In this document: positions 8,610 to 16,775 of the stretch, one piece after another
Layout of the letters: every line of letters begins with the position of its first letter
Numbering within the stretch: the first letter of the stretch is position 1
Assembly: GCF_014077005.1 (NCBI RefSeq)
Contig: NZ_JACGVC010000042.1
Coordinates: forward strand, 32,997 to 96,996
Length of the DNA: 64,000 nt
Reading direction: 5' to 3'
DNA from: Colwellia sp. MB3u-45
GTDB taxonomy: Bacteria; Pseudomonadota; Gammaproteobacteria; Enterobacterales; Alteromonadaceae
Made by a program: the position numbers and the translations under genes
The notes under the pieces: model-generated
What the model saw: the letters and a program-made list of their open reading frames with translations, nothing else
What the model was told of the DNA's origin: nothing
Databases searched by the model: none

Positions 8610-9596
8610 ATGATTTCACATAAACTTTCTATTGCCCCTATGCTCGATTGGACTGATCGCCATTGTCGTTATTTTTATCGCGTAATGTCTAAGCAAACGG
8701 TCTTGTATACCGAAATGGTTACTACGGGGGCAATATTGCACGGAAAAGGTAATTACTTGGCCTATAACGAGCAGGAGCACCCATTGGTGTTGCAGCTTGG
8801 TGGTAGTGATGTAAAGGCGATGACTGAATGTGCAAAAATTGCTGAGCAGCAAGGTTACGACGAAATCAATATCAATGTGGGTTGTCCGTCAGACCGAGTG
8901 CAAAATGGCAAGTTTGGTGCTTGTTTAATGGCTGAGCCAGCGTTAGTTGCCGATTGTGTTGCTAGTATGCAAAACGCGACTAAGATCCCCACAACGGTAA
9001 AATCTCGTATTGGTATTGACGATCTCGACAGTTATGAGTTTTTGCAGCAGTTTTTAACAACAGTTAGTGCGGCGGGGTGTCAGCACTTTATTATTCATGC
9101 TCGCAAAGCTTGGTTAAGTGGTTTAAGCCCAAAACAAAACAGAGATATTCCACCACTTGATTACCAGCGGGTTTATCAACTTAAACAAGATTTCCAACAG
9201 TTAGATATTTCAATTAATGGCGGTATAACAACGTTTGCACAAGCGAATGAGCACATGCAGCATATTGATGGCGTGATGATTGGCCGCGAAATTTACCAAA
9301 ATCCTTATATGCTAACCGAAGCTGACAATGAAATTTGGCAAGCTGGTGTTGAGGTTAAGTCACGACAAGCCGTGCTCAATGAAATGGTTGACTATATTGA
9401 CCGTCACGTTGCCAGTGGTGGTCGTGCCTGGCATGTGGCAAGACATATGTTAGGTTTATGTAATGGCTTAGCAGGCGCTAAACAATTTCGTCGTTATTTA
9501 AGTGAAAATGCCAATGGCGAAAATGTCGGTGGTGAAGTACTGCAACAAGCTTTTGATAAAGTATTACAACTTAACCCTGAGCTAACAGTGATCTAA
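8610..9596 (+). CDS. dusA: tRNA-dihydrouridine(20/20a) synthase DusA
   Basis: A 328-residue FMN enzyme that reduces uridine 20/20a in the tRNA D-loop with NADPH. Strong full-length match to DusA: SIAPMLDWTDRHCRYF at the N terminus, NVGCPSDRVQNG-x2-GACLM around the catalytic cysteine region, FIIHARKAWLSGLSPK and SINGGI and DGVMIGREIYQNP for FMN binding. I start at ATG 8610, which gives the family's normal length. The frame stays open to a TTG at 8559, but that TTG directly abuts the AGGAG motif (no spacer), so it is less likely; the spacing from AAAGG to 8610 is long (14 nt). DusA rather than DusB or DusC is indicated by HARKAWLSGLSP. Confidence 0.95.
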   Translation: MISHKLSIAPMLDWTDRHCRYFYRVMSKQTVLYTEMVTTGAILHGKGNYLAYNEQEHPLVLQLGGSDVKAMTECAKIAEQQGYDEININVGCPSDRVQNGKFGACLMAEPALVADCVASMQNATKIPTTVKSRIGIDDLDSYEFLQQFLTTVSAAGCQHFIIHARKAWLSGLSPKQNRDIPPLDYQRVYQLKQDFQQLDISINGGITTFAQANEHMQHIDGVMIGREIYQNPYMLTEADNEIWQAGVEVKSRQAVLNEMVDYIDRHVASGGRAWHVARHMLGLCNGLAGAKQFRRYLSENANGENVGGEVLQQAFDKVLQLNPELTVI

Positions 9597-9682
9597 AGGT
9601 GATCTAGCCTTAATGTCGGTTTATTATCACTGAACTAGGTACTTTATATGCTGAATACTTAGCGCTATTTAGCGCTTTAAGG

Positions 9683-9719
9683 GTCCCAATACCGGAAAGT
9701 CTGTACTCGATTTTGGGAC
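9683..9719. other. Hairpin of unknown role after dusA
   Basis: GTCCCAA and TTGGGAC form a 7-bp stem with a 23-nt loop, 86 bp after dusA. No T tract follows on either strand, so it is not a standard terminator. Confidence 0.35.
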
Positions 9720-9891
9720 TTCGCTATCATTTTATCAGTAGGGTTTTGTTTAATTGATGTTTGCACAAATCTCACTATATATTAGTAAATTTAACCACAT
9801 CGAAGGGATATTAGCGTCTACTTAGCCTAGTTAATGTTTGTATTAAAATAAATTAACTTTAAAAACAATGAATTAGGTTTCATTTAAATCT

Positions 9892-9906
9892 TGGCATAAC
9901 CTTTGT
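9892..9906 (+). promoter_or_regulatory. Candidate sigma-54 promoter upstream of the 32-aa peptide gene
   Basis: TGGCATAACCTTTGT has the -24 GG and -12 G elements in the correct register (consensus TGGCAC-n5-TTGC) with T replacing the last C. It sits about 75 bp before the small ORF at 9979. The same TTGT variant occurs in the candidate at 11441, upstream of the pspA-containing group. Confidence 0.5.
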
Positions 9907-9978
9907 AAGTGTTTATATAACTTATTTAATAACACGTTAAAAATATAGTGTTATAAACAGCTTAAAAGGAATTATACC

Positions 9979-10077
9979 ATGCTAAGTTTCACGCTATTAT
10001 TTACGCTATTTATGTTGCCTAGTGTTTGTGTGCTGGCGACCTCATTGATTGTCGCTCATTTAGAACAAGGTAATTAA
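9979..10077 (+). CDS. Small membrane peptide, 32 aa
   Basis: The ORF reads MLSFTLLFTLFMLPSV then a second hydrophobic half and ends HLEQGN, i.e. one membrane helix with a short polar tail. A good ribosome-binding site (AAAAGGAA, 9 nt spacing) precedes the ATG. A sigma-54-like promoter lies upstream. In enterobacteria the PspF/sigma-54 regulon includes pspA-E and a separate small membrane gene, pspG; this peptide sits two genes from pspA and could be an analogue, although it is much shorter than PspG and I see no sequence similarity that I could defend. Expression is unproven. Confidence 0.5.
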   Translation: MLSFTLLFTLFMLPSVCVLATSLIVAHLEQGN

Positions 10078-10279
10078 TCCTTGTTATCTGTTACCTTAAA
10101 ACGTAAAGCTAACGAAAAATGACCTAAAATTGTTTATGGCTATTTAGTAATATAACTCACCAATCTAACTGCATTTTATACCTTGATTACGCTTTTGAAA
10201 GCTCTCTTTAGCTAAATACTGTACTTTCGTGTTTAACTCGGCTAATTTTGCTTTACGCTTATCAGCAAAAGTTTAGATT

Positions 10280-11155
10280 ATGACGTATTTTCAGCAATTA
10301 ATTTCCTGTATCGATTTGCACGCAATACTAGGGAGTAAAGACCTTGTGGTGTTAGATGCAAGTATTCCACCTGTGGGTAACATGACTGCACCAGCATATA
10401 GTTGGCCTGAATATCGTCTGCCCAACGCTCGCCGTTTCGACTTAAATCAACACTTCTCAGATCTCGCTAGTGATTTACCCCACACCATGCCATCAGCGAG
10501 TCATTTTGAGCTAGCTGCAAAAGCGTTAGGCATTAACCAGCAAAGCCAAATTGTGGTTTATGATGATTTAGGTTTATTTTCTGCCGCGCGGGCTTGGTAT
10601 ATGTTTAGAGCCATGGGCCATAAAAATATTGCCGTATTAGACGGTGGTTTACCTTATTGGCTCAAATTGAAGAAACCTGTCGCGGATCCCCAAACCAATA
10701 TCCATGCTAAGCAGCACCAAGTTATTGGTAATTTTGTTGCCAAAGAGCAAGTAGGCTACTTTTGTAACTGGCGTGAAGTTGCCACTCAAACTGATTCGCA
10801 AGCTGAACTTATTCTCGATGCGCGTGCTGAACGTCGCTTTAAGGGACTAGATGCAGAGCCTCGTGCGGGTGTGCGTAGTGGCCATATGCCAAATGCAAAA
10901 AACTTAGCCTACAAGCATTTGTTCAATCAAGGGCGGTTTAAATCACCTGATGAATTAGCCAAAATTTTTGCGCATATTAACGCTAATAAACAAGCGATGA
11001 TCATGAGCTGCGGCTCAGGTGTTACCGCTTGCATTTTGGCGCTGGCTGCAGACATTATCGGTCATAAAAATGTGCGAGTATATGACGGATCTTGGAGCGA
11101 ATGGGGCTCGTTACCTAACACCATCGTTGAAACCGCCACGAATAACTTTGAGTAA
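10280..11155 (+). CDS. sseA: 3-mercaptopyruvate sulfurtransferase (two-domain rhodanese)
   Basis: A 291-residue tandem rhodanese. The first domain (about 1-140) is the inactive one, with VVLDASIPP and YDDLGLFSAARAWYMFRAMGH. The second (about 160-285) carries the active loop CGSGVTA with catalytic Cys244; the CG(S/T)GVTA loop is characteristic of mercaptopyruvate rather than thiosulfate sulfurtransferases. The enzyme transfers sulfur from 3-mercaptopyruvate to thiol or cyanide acceptors in the cytoplasm. The region before the ATG lacks a clear Shine-Dalgarno. It lies between the small peptide gene and the psp group but has no obvious functional link to them. Confidence 0.93.
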   Translation: MTYFQQLISCIDLHAILGSKDLVVLDASIPPVGNMTAPAYSWPEYRLPNARRFDLNQHFSDLASDLPHTMPSASHFELAAKALGINQQSQIVVYDDLGLFSAARAWYMFRAMGHKNIAVLDGGLPYWLKLKKPVADPQTNIHAKQHQVIGNFVAKEQVGYFCNWREVATQTDSQAELILDARAERRFKGLDAEPRAGVRSGHMPNAKNLAYKHLFNQGRFKSPDELAKIFAHINANKQAMIMSCGSGVTACILALAADIIGHKNVRVYDGSWSEWGSLPNTIVETATNNFE

Positions 11156-11440
11156 AAATAAGGTTATCAGTACTGTCCCGCCAACCCAACTATGATGACA
11201 CCAGCGTTTATTTTTCTGTCATCATAGCCACAAATCTACCTGCTAATGGCCTAGCTATAAATTTGATTATAGCTACAAAGCGGCCAAGTAAAATCTTAAA
11301 TTAATTATTGGTCAATTTCACTAATTTCAGTGTAGATATTGACCATATTATAGTTTGACATATTATGTCTTGCGATGGGGCTTTATCTCTATAATTTAAT
11401 AATAGTAATAATAACAATTAGTTAAATGTTTTTAAGCAAT

Positions 11441-11455
11441 TGGCACAGCACTTGT
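11441..11455 (+). promoter_or_regulatory. Candidate sigma-54 promoter of the psp-like group
   Basis: TGGCACAGCACTTGT matches the -24 element TGGCAC exactly and has TTGT in the -12 position, 73 bp before the first gene of the group. Control of pspA by sigma-54 and PspF is the known pattern in enterobacteria. No pspF gene is in the window, so the activator would be encoded elsewhere. Confidence 0.6.
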
Positions 11456-11528
11456 AATAGTAATATCAGATACCAAGATGAAGCGTTAACTATTCACGCT
11501 TCATGTTACTCACATAAGGATATTAATA

Positions 11529-11822
11529 ATGAAACTATTACAAAACAAACAGACATTACGCGCCGTTTTATTATCTTGTACGTTGCTATTTACGATCAAT
11601 ACTTATGCGCAAGATACCGGCTTAGCGCAAAATTTAACCTTAAGCGTGCAGGCACAAAAACAAAAAGTTCAGCTTGATTTATCTGCAGAACTCGCACATT
11701 CAATTAAGGCTGAGTTAGATCGTTTTTCGACTCGTTACAGCACAGTGAAAACTCAAGAGTTAGCGGCAGTTTCAAAGCAAAAAAAATTAGTGACAAAAAA
11801 ACAACAAACTTCAGCGTATTAA
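11529..11822 (+). CDS. Small exported protein preceding pspA, unknown
   Basis: A 97-residue protein with a clear signal peptide (QTLRAVLLSCTLLFTINTYA, cleavage before QDTG at about 28). The mature part is about 70 residues, rich in Gln, Lys and Ala, with a helical middle (LDLSAELAHSIKAELDRF) and a basic C-terminal tail (KKLVTKKQQ). I do not recognise a family. The ATG follows AAGGATATTAATA. It ends 13 bp before pspA and follows the sigma-54-like promoter, so it is very likely the first gene of the psp operon and may be a periplasmic partner of the envelope-stress response. Confidence 0.75.
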   Translation: MKLLQNKQTLRAVLLSCTLLFTINTYAQDTGLAQNLTLSVQAQKQKVQLDLSAELAHSIKAELDRFSTRYSTVKTQELAAVSKQKKLVTKKQQTSAY

Positions 11823-11835
11823 TAGGAGATATACC

Positions 11836-12501
11836 ATGGGCATGTTTTCAAGATTTACCGACATTATTAACGCCAATATTAACGCCATGTTAGATAAGGC
11901 AGAGGAACCAGAAAAAATGATCAAGTTGATCATTGAAGAAATGGCAGAAACCTTGGTTGAAGTACGTTCAGCAGCGGCTAAGCAGATTGCTGAAAAGAAG
12001 ACAGTGATGCGTCATATCCGTGCAATGGAAAGTCGCGTTGCACATTGGCAAGAAAAAGCTGAACTTGCTTTAAATAAGAGTCGTGAAGACTTAGCCAAAT
12101 CTGCGCTAGTTGAAAAACAAAGTTGTACACAAAAGCTAGCAGAATTTAATCAAGAGTTAAGCCAATTTGATGAGTACTTAAATGCGCTTCAGCTAGATAG
12201 TCAACGTTTGCAAGATAAGTTAACGGAGGCGAAGCGCAAGCAGGAGGCCTTTGCAATACGCCAACAATCTGCAGAAGTGTGCTTGAAAGTGCGTGAGAAA
12301 GTTGCCATTGATAATATGGACCAAGCGATCAGTAAATTTGAGCTTTATCAACAAAAAATTGACCGTGTTGAAGCGGCAGTTGAAGCCTATGATATGACAT
12401 CATCAAAATCTTTAGATAGCCAGTTTCGCGCGTTAGAAAATGATGAAACCATTGAGCAAGCGTTAGCGCAATTAAAGCAAAAAGTAGCTAAAGGTAGCTA
12501 A
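11836..12501 (+). CDS. pspA: Phage shock protein PspA (PspA/IM30 family)
   Basis: A 221-residue, almost fully helical protein of the PspA/IM30/Vipp1 (ESCRT-III-like) family. The N terminus MGMFSRFTDIINANINAMLDKAEEPEKMI is the amphipathic membrane-binding helix and the family's LDKAEDPEKM signature. The rest (about 25-215) is the long coiled coil. PspA binds stressed inner membranes and limits proton leak, and in enterobacteria it also restrains PspF. Strong ribosome-binding site (AGGAG). It sits directly after the 97-aa exported protein gene and 150 bp before a PspC gene, supporting a psp-type locus. The length is that of the family. Confidence 0.95.
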   Translation: MGMFSRFTDIINANINAMLDKAEEPEKMIKLIIEEMAETLVEVRSAAAKQIAEKKTVMRHIRAMESRVAHWQEKAELALNKSREDLAKSALVEKQSCTQKLAEFNQELSQFDEYLNALQLDSQRLQDKLTEAKRKQEAFAIRQQSAEVCLKVREKVAIDNMDQAISKFELYQQKIDRVEAAVEAYDMTSSKSLDSQFRALENDETIEQALAQLKQKVAKGS

Positions 12502-12658
12502 AAGTTAACGGGCAGTCATTATTAAGGCCGCGCTTTGATCTTGGATAATCCTTAGTGTTATGTTTATAACGCCTGTGGTTAGTTACTTTATTGGCGTGTT
12601 ATTAATATTTTTCAATTTAATGTATAAAAGTGCTCAGCTTGGGCACGAGGAGTAAGTG

Positions 12659-12871
12659 ATGAGCTTTAATCGCGAGTATTCAGTTAATAAAACCTTAACT
12701 AAAGATGTAGTACATAAAAAATTATCAGGTGTTTGTGGTGGTATTGCTAAGTATTACAATTTGCCTCGAATAGCCGTTAGAGTAGGCGCTATTCTCGCTT
12801 TATTGATGTTTCCTGTTGCCACAGGTGTCGCCTATTTAGTCGCTACCATGTTAATGCCGACTAAAGCTTAA
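12659..12871 (+). CDS. pspC: PspC domain membrane protein
   Basis: A 70-residue PspC-domain protein. The signature KKLSGVCGGIAKYYNLP-x2-AVRVG is followed by a hydrophobic segment (ILALLMFPVATGVAYLVATML). E. coli PspC senses membrane damage with PspB and recruits PspA; this one has only the core domain, without the longer C-terminal part. A GAGGAG motif lies 6 nt before ATG 12659 and 3 nt before an in-frame GTG at 12656; I prefer the ATG. No pspB is visible between pspA and this gene. Confidence 0.9.
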   Translation: MSFNREYSVNKTLTKDVVHKKLSGVCGGIAKYYNLPRIAVRVGAILALLMFPVATGVAYLVATMLMPTKA

Positions 12872-12922
12872 CGCGTTAAATTTGTTTGAATATATTTTTG
12901 AAGATATTAAAGGGAGCCAGCT

Positions 12923-13261
12923 ATGTCATTTTTTAAATCATTATTTCTAGCCATTTTTGCCACACTATTTTTAACTTATGTGTTAGGTGTCAGCTTTATA
13001 GATTTATTTGATGTTGACATTTATATGGGAGAGCAATTGGTTGAACCTTTAAAGGCCATTAGTATTTCAGCATTAGTGGTGGTGCTACTGGTGTTAGTTG
13101 CCTTAGCAATAGCGATGAGTGTATTTGGTTCATTGATTTTTATTGTTATGCTGTTGCTAGGTGGCGGCGCTATGTTATTGGTGGGTGTGTTTTGGCCAAT
13201 ACTCTTAGTGGCTGGTGTTATTTGGTTAATCACACGAGATAAAAGCTCTGTTCAATGCTAA
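12923..13261 (+). CDS. Small integral membrane protein in the psp group
   Basis: A 112-residue protein that is mostly membrane: segments at about 5-25 (LFLAIFATLFLTYVLGVSFI), 45-70 (AISISALVVVLLVLVALAIAMSVF) and 72-104 (IFIVMLLLGGGAMLLVGVFWPILLVAGVIWLI), with a Gly-rich stretch in the last. No family recognised. An AAGGGAG ribosome-binding site precedes the ATG, and the gene starts 51 bp after pspC, so it is probably the last gene of the psp group and may play the part of PspB, PspD or PspG; that is inference from position only. Confidence 0.7.
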   Translation: MSFFKSLFLAIFATLFLTYVLGVSFIDLFDVDIYMGEQLVEPLKAISISALVVVLLVLVALAIAMSVFGSLIFIVMLLLGGGAMLLVGVFWPILLVAGVIWLITRDKSSVQC

Positions 13262-13772
13262 TGCTTTTCTGCGGATATTAATATTAGTGGAGATGAAATG
13301 TCAGCAGAAAAGTTAAAAATAGTAAAATGTTCAACATAGCTAGTTGATCTTTACACTTATGTTCACAGCAAAAACACTGACACTAATAGTAGTAGTTAGT
13401 AGTTAGTAGTATTAGCTTTCAGCTTTCTATATTGAACCTATGGCCCATAAAGCTATGAGCAGAAGGTCGTTAAAATAGCTTACTGATTGCTATTAACTAC
13501 ATTAGCTACACTTAATAAAGTCATTGAAGTCATTACCTACACGAAACCACTTTTTTTCATCTTGGGTCAATATCCAGAAAATTTCATCACTGGTATTCCT
13601 CAGCGTAAATAAACCACAGAGCTCAATATGGATTTTTTTATTAAGGAGTTAATGCCGATGAGCAGAATACCCAGGGGTTTATTTGAAATAATTAAGTTAT
13701 CCATTTCGCCCAAGCTTAGTTACAATGATAGTAACGAATCATAATATGAATAAAAAGGATGTATAGCAGCTT
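13262..13772. other. Intergenic spacer after the psp group
   Basis: It contains a 9-bp inverted repeat CTTTTCTGC/GCAGAAAAG (13264-13272 and 13304-13312) right after the last psp-group gene, without a T tract, and a TAGTAGTTAGT-rich microrepeat at about 13386-13411. No gene or RNA recognised in the rest. Confidence 0.45.
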
Positions 13773-14243
13773 ATGAGGAATGTACTTTTACCCATAATTT
13801 TACTGATGATAGTAGTGAGTAGTGTTTTTGCCAATGTAAGCTTGGCAAGTGAGAACGCTAAGCTGGTAGTTGAAAATGGCTATGCAAGGGAGAGTATCCC
13901 CGGCACGTCGATTTCTTCTGCTTATATGACGATAAAAAATTTATCAGCAAAAAATATTCGACTTATCGGCGCAGCAAGTGCAGTAAGCGACCGGATTGAA
14001 ATTCATCAACATACCATGTCTGATGGCTTAATGCGTATGCGCCAACGTGACTATGTAGAAATTTCAGCTCAAAATAGTACCGTATTTCAGCCTTCAGGTT
14101 TTCATTTAATGATTTTTGATTTAAAACAACCATTAAAGGCGAAAGAAAATATTATAATTACCCTGTCTTTTGACGATCAATCTAGCAGAGATGTAAATTA
14201 TACGGTTCAAGGTCTTAAACAGAAAAAGCATGAGCACCATTAG
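13773..14243 (+). CDS. Periplasmic copper chaperone, PCu(A)C family
   Basis: A 156-residue exported protein (signal peptide about 1-26, LPIILLMIVVSSVFANVSLA). The mature domain is the PCu(A)C/DUF461 cupredoxin-like fold, with GYARESIPGTSISSAYMTIKN, the copper ligand segment EIHQHTMSDGLMRMR and HLMIFDLKQPL; the H-x-n-M-x-n-H-x-M pattern is complete. Such proteins carry Cu(I) to the CuA site of cytochrome oxidase or other cuproproteins. The C-terminal tail KKHEHH adds histidines that may help metal capture. It starts a probable three-gene run with the DUF2333 and TIGR04219 genes (spacings of 8 and 6 bp). Confidence 0.9.
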   Translation: MRNVLLPIILLMIVVSSVFANVSLASENAKLVVENGYARESIPGTSISSAYMTIKNLSAKNIRLIGAASAVSDRIEIHQHTMSDGLMRMRQRDYVEISAQNSTVFQPSGFHLMIFDLKQPLKAKENIIITLSFDDQSSRDVNYTVQGLKQKKHEHH

Positions 14244-14251
14244 GAGTAGTT

Positions 14252-15244
14252 ATGAAAGTTAATATCTCAATAAAAACTGTTATTTCAGGATTTTTAGCGC
14301 TATTTTTTGTGCTGTATTTACTTGGCGTTTATTGGAGCTTTGAACCAGAACAATTCGATATTCGTGCTGAAGTGACAAAAGCAGCAACAGCAGAAAATGT
14401 CACTCCTGTTGTGGGTTATACCACCACAACAGCATTAATTCGTGTTACTGAAACCTTACTGCATAAGCCAGGTGGTTATTTATCTAATGATGCGCTGCCA
14501 CCGTCAGTGTTTTTAGATAATATCCCCGCATGGGAGTTTGGCGCACTTGAAATGATAAGAGATATGTCGTTGGTTATGCGCCAAGAATTTAGTCGATCGC
14601 AATCTCAGTCAGTTGAAAACAAAAATTTAAAAGTGGCTCAACCACAGCTCAATATTGATAACACCAGTTGGGCTATTCCTAGCGCTGAGGGTGAATACCA
14701 AAAAGCAGTGAATGAGCTATATGCCTACAGAACTGCATTGACTCAGGTAAATAATCAATCAGCTCAGTTTTACGCGCGTTCTGATAATTTACGCGCTTGG
14801 ATCCAAGAAGCCACTAAACGTTTAGGCAGTTATTCTCAACGCTTAAGTGCCAGTGTTGGCCGTGAACAAATTAACGTTGATCTTGCTGGCGATAGAGTCG
14901 CAAAACAATCAACATCAAGCGCAGCAAGCATGGCGTTAAAAACAAGTTGGTGGGTGATAGATAATGAATTTTATGAAGCCCGTGGCGCTTGTTGGGCCTT
15001 ATTGCACTTTTTGAAGGCCATCGAAATAGACTTCAATGATGTCCTAGATCAGAAGAATGCTAAAGTGAGTGTACAACAAATTATTCGCGAACTAGAAGCA
15101 AGCCAAGAACCGATTTGGAGTCCCATGATTTTAAATGGGGATGGCTTTGGTGTGCTGGCAAATCATTCGTTAGTAATGGCCAATTATATATCACGTGCAA
15201 ATGCAGCACTGATTGATTTAGACGACTTATTGAGTCAAGGGTAA
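14252..15244 (+). CDS. DUF2333 family protein
   Basis: A 330-residue protein with one N-terminal membrane anchor (about 8-28, VISGFLALFFVLYLLGVYW) and a helical soluble part, presumably periplasmic. Its pattern (TTTALIRVTETLLHKPGGYLSND, LDNIPAWEFGALEMIRD, the SARSDNLR-like ARSDNLRAWI and RACWALLHFLKAI-like segments) agrees with DUF2333 proteins of gammaproteobacteria. The function is unknown. An AGGAG motif lies 6 nt before the ATG. It is only 8 bp from the copper chaperone gene and 6 bp from the following outer-membrane gene, so an operon is likely. Confidence 0.85.
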   Translation: MKVNISIKTVISGFLALFFVLYLLGVYWSFEPEQFDIRAEVTKAATAENVTPVVGYTTTTALIRVTETLLHKPGGYLSNDALPPSVFLDNIPAWEFGALEMIRDMSLVMRQEFSRSQSQSVENKNLKVAQPQLNIDNTSWAIPSAEGEYQKAVNELYAYRTALTQVNNQSAQFYARSDNLRAWIQEATKRLGSYSQRLSASVGREQINVDLAGDRVAKQSTSSAASMALKTSWWVIDNEFYEARGACWALLHFLKAIEIDFNDVLDQKNAKVSVQQIIRELEASQEPIWSPMILNGDGFGVLANHSLVMANYISRANAALIDLDDLLSQG

Positions 15245-15250
15245 TAAAAC

Positions 15251-16018
15251 ATGAAAAAAATAGCACTAGCAGCAGCACTTGCATCGATTTTATCTACTAA
15301 TGTTCAAGCGGATGCTTTAGGTATTTATTTGGGTGGTCAACTATGGGACAACCAAGCTTCTGGCACTTTTGGCGATGGTAGCTCACAAATTGATTTTAAC
15401 TTAGCAGATGAAAAACAAAACAGCTTTTTTATTGCCTTTGAGCACCCTGTGCCGTTAATTCCAAATATACGTATTGCCTCTACTTCACTAGAGACTATAG
15501 GTAACACAAGCTTAACGACTGACTTTGAATTTGAAGGTGAAACTTTTAGCACAGATGCTAATATTAATGCTAATTTTAATGTCAGTTATCTTGATTACAC
15601 ACTTTATTATGAGTTATTTGATAATGATCTATTATCATTTGATTTTGGTTTGACCGCCCGTGATTTTGATGGTGACGTAACGGTATCAGCACAAGCCAAT
15701 TCAGGGGCTGAATCGGTTACACAATCAGCTAGCATTGAAGTGACTGACGTAGTACCTATGTTATATGCGAGAACTAACGTTGGCTTACCTTTAACGGGGT
15801 TAAATCTATATGCCCAAGGTAACTTTTTATCATTTGATGACCATACACTTTACGACTATGAAGTCGGCGTGAGCTATGAGCTTGTTGATAACCTAGTGGT
15901 TGATGTCAATATTAATGCCGGTTACCGTGCCGTTAAGTTAGAGTTAGATGACTTAAATGACTTGTACACCAATATTGAATTTGACGGTGTGTTTATTGGT
16001 ACCACTATTCACTTTTAA
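15251..16018 (+). CDS. TIGR04219 family outer-membrane beta-barrel protein
   Basis: A 255-residue protein with signal peptide (about 1-20, ending VQA/D) and repeated amphipathic beta strands, with a C-terminal strand ending in Phe (GVFIGTTIHF) as expected for BAM-inserted barrels. The start of the mature chain, DALGIYLGGQLWDNQASGTFG, and the DPLL-type spacing fit TIGR04219, a family of small barrels of unknown function in Alteromonadales and Vibrionales. It is the last gene of the run begun by the copper chaperone gene and is followed by a terminator. Confidence 0.88.
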   Translation: MKKIALAAALASILSTNVQADALGIYLGGQLWDNQASGTFGDGSSQIDFNLADEKQNSFFIAFEHPVPLIPNIRIASTSLETIGNTSLTTDFEFEGETFSTDANINANFNVSYLDYTLYYELFDNDLLSFDFGLTARDFDGDVTVSAQANSGAESVTQSASIEVTDVVPMLYARTNVGLPLTGLNLYAQGNFLSFDDHTLYDYEVGVSYELVDNLVVDVNINAGYRAVKLELDDLNDLYTNIEFDGVFIGTTIHF

Positions 16019-16045
16019 CGCGTTAAGTTAGTCACATTATAAAAA

Positions 16046-16076
16046 ACAGAGTTGAGTAATCAGCTCTGTTTTTTAT
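16046..16076 (+). terminator. Rho-independent terminator of the PCu(A)C-DUF2333-OMP run
   Basis: ACAGAG/CTCTGT stem (with inner TGA/TCA pairing) then TTTTTTA, 28 bp after the last stop. Confidence 0.85.
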
Positions 16077-16111
16077 TATTTGAATCACGCTATTCTCTAT
16101 AGTCATGTCAA

Positions 16112-16432
16112 ATGCCATTTAGTACTAGGGATTAATGATAGTGCACTTTATTTCCCCCAGAGAATATGTGTATTTAAAGCATTTTTTGGCACCTTATCGG
16201 CAAACCAAGCGATTACTTATTCTCAGAAGCATAAGAAACTTAGCACATGCTTAAAGCTGTTGTGCTTAGGTGAAATATATCAGGACAAGACGCTCGACTC
16301 AGCAATCGCTTACTATCATGGAGAGCGTAAAGGTTTTTAGTTCTAGGAAAAACCTAAGTACCCACATTCATGCGAGTAACACTGTCATGGTATATTTTAA
16401 CCCGCACACGAGGGCAATAATTGAATTGGTAT
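16112..16432. repeat. MITE-like dispersed repeat, copy C (diverged, with extra sequence)
   Basis: The right end TATTTTAACCCGCACA, GGGCAATAA and GAATTGGTAT and the middle GGACAAGACGCTCGACTCAG match copy B at 2762-2920. The element is about twice as long, so it has gained sequence in the middle or left part. The left boundary (ATGCCATTT) is uncertain. Stop-free stretches here lack homology and ribosome-binding sites. Confidence 0.5.
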
Positions 16433-16706
16433 TATTAACCGCTTTGGCCGTCTTTTCTAATGCAGATGCCTGCTTCCTTCCTTATCAATGTTAAAGCGCT
16501 AGATTAAACATTTAGCTTAGATGTATTTAACTTTCAATGCGTTGATAAATACTAGGGTGCAGAGGTAGTGATAATGCCTTATTAGCTAGCTAGCTTAAGC
16601 AGTAAGTCACTTACTTCGGTTAACTTTTTGATGCTAATGGCTTAATAAGAGGGACGTTTAACGAGTGAATAAAGTTTTAATACTCTTGCTGTTGAATAAA
16701 TAATAA

Positions 16707-16737
16707 AAAAGCCATCAACTTAATGTTGATGGCTTTT
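16707..16737 (-). terminator. Terminator of the subtilase gene
   Basis: A perfect 9-bp stem GCCATCAAC/GTTGATGGC with flanking A/T tracts on both sides, 39 bp after the subtilase stop. On the minus strand it is followed by TTTTTTATTA. It could work in both directions. Confidence 0.88.
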
Positions 16738-16775
16738 ACTTTTATAGGTTTTGAATTAACAACCTAGCTATGAAA

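Noticed and set aside
9683..9719. Hairpin after dusA as terminator
   Set aside because: A long loop and no T tract on either strand; kept only as a hairpin of unknown role.
11426..11677. 83-codon plus-strand ORF overlapping the start of the psp group
   Set aside because: It covers the sigma-54-like promoter and leader, has no Shine-Dalgarno, and overlaps in another frame the gene with signal peptide and good ribosome-binding site at 11529.
16080..16494. Two short plus-strand ORFs after the TIGR04219 gene
   Set aside because: They lie inside the diverged repeat copy and show no protein-like conservation or start signals.
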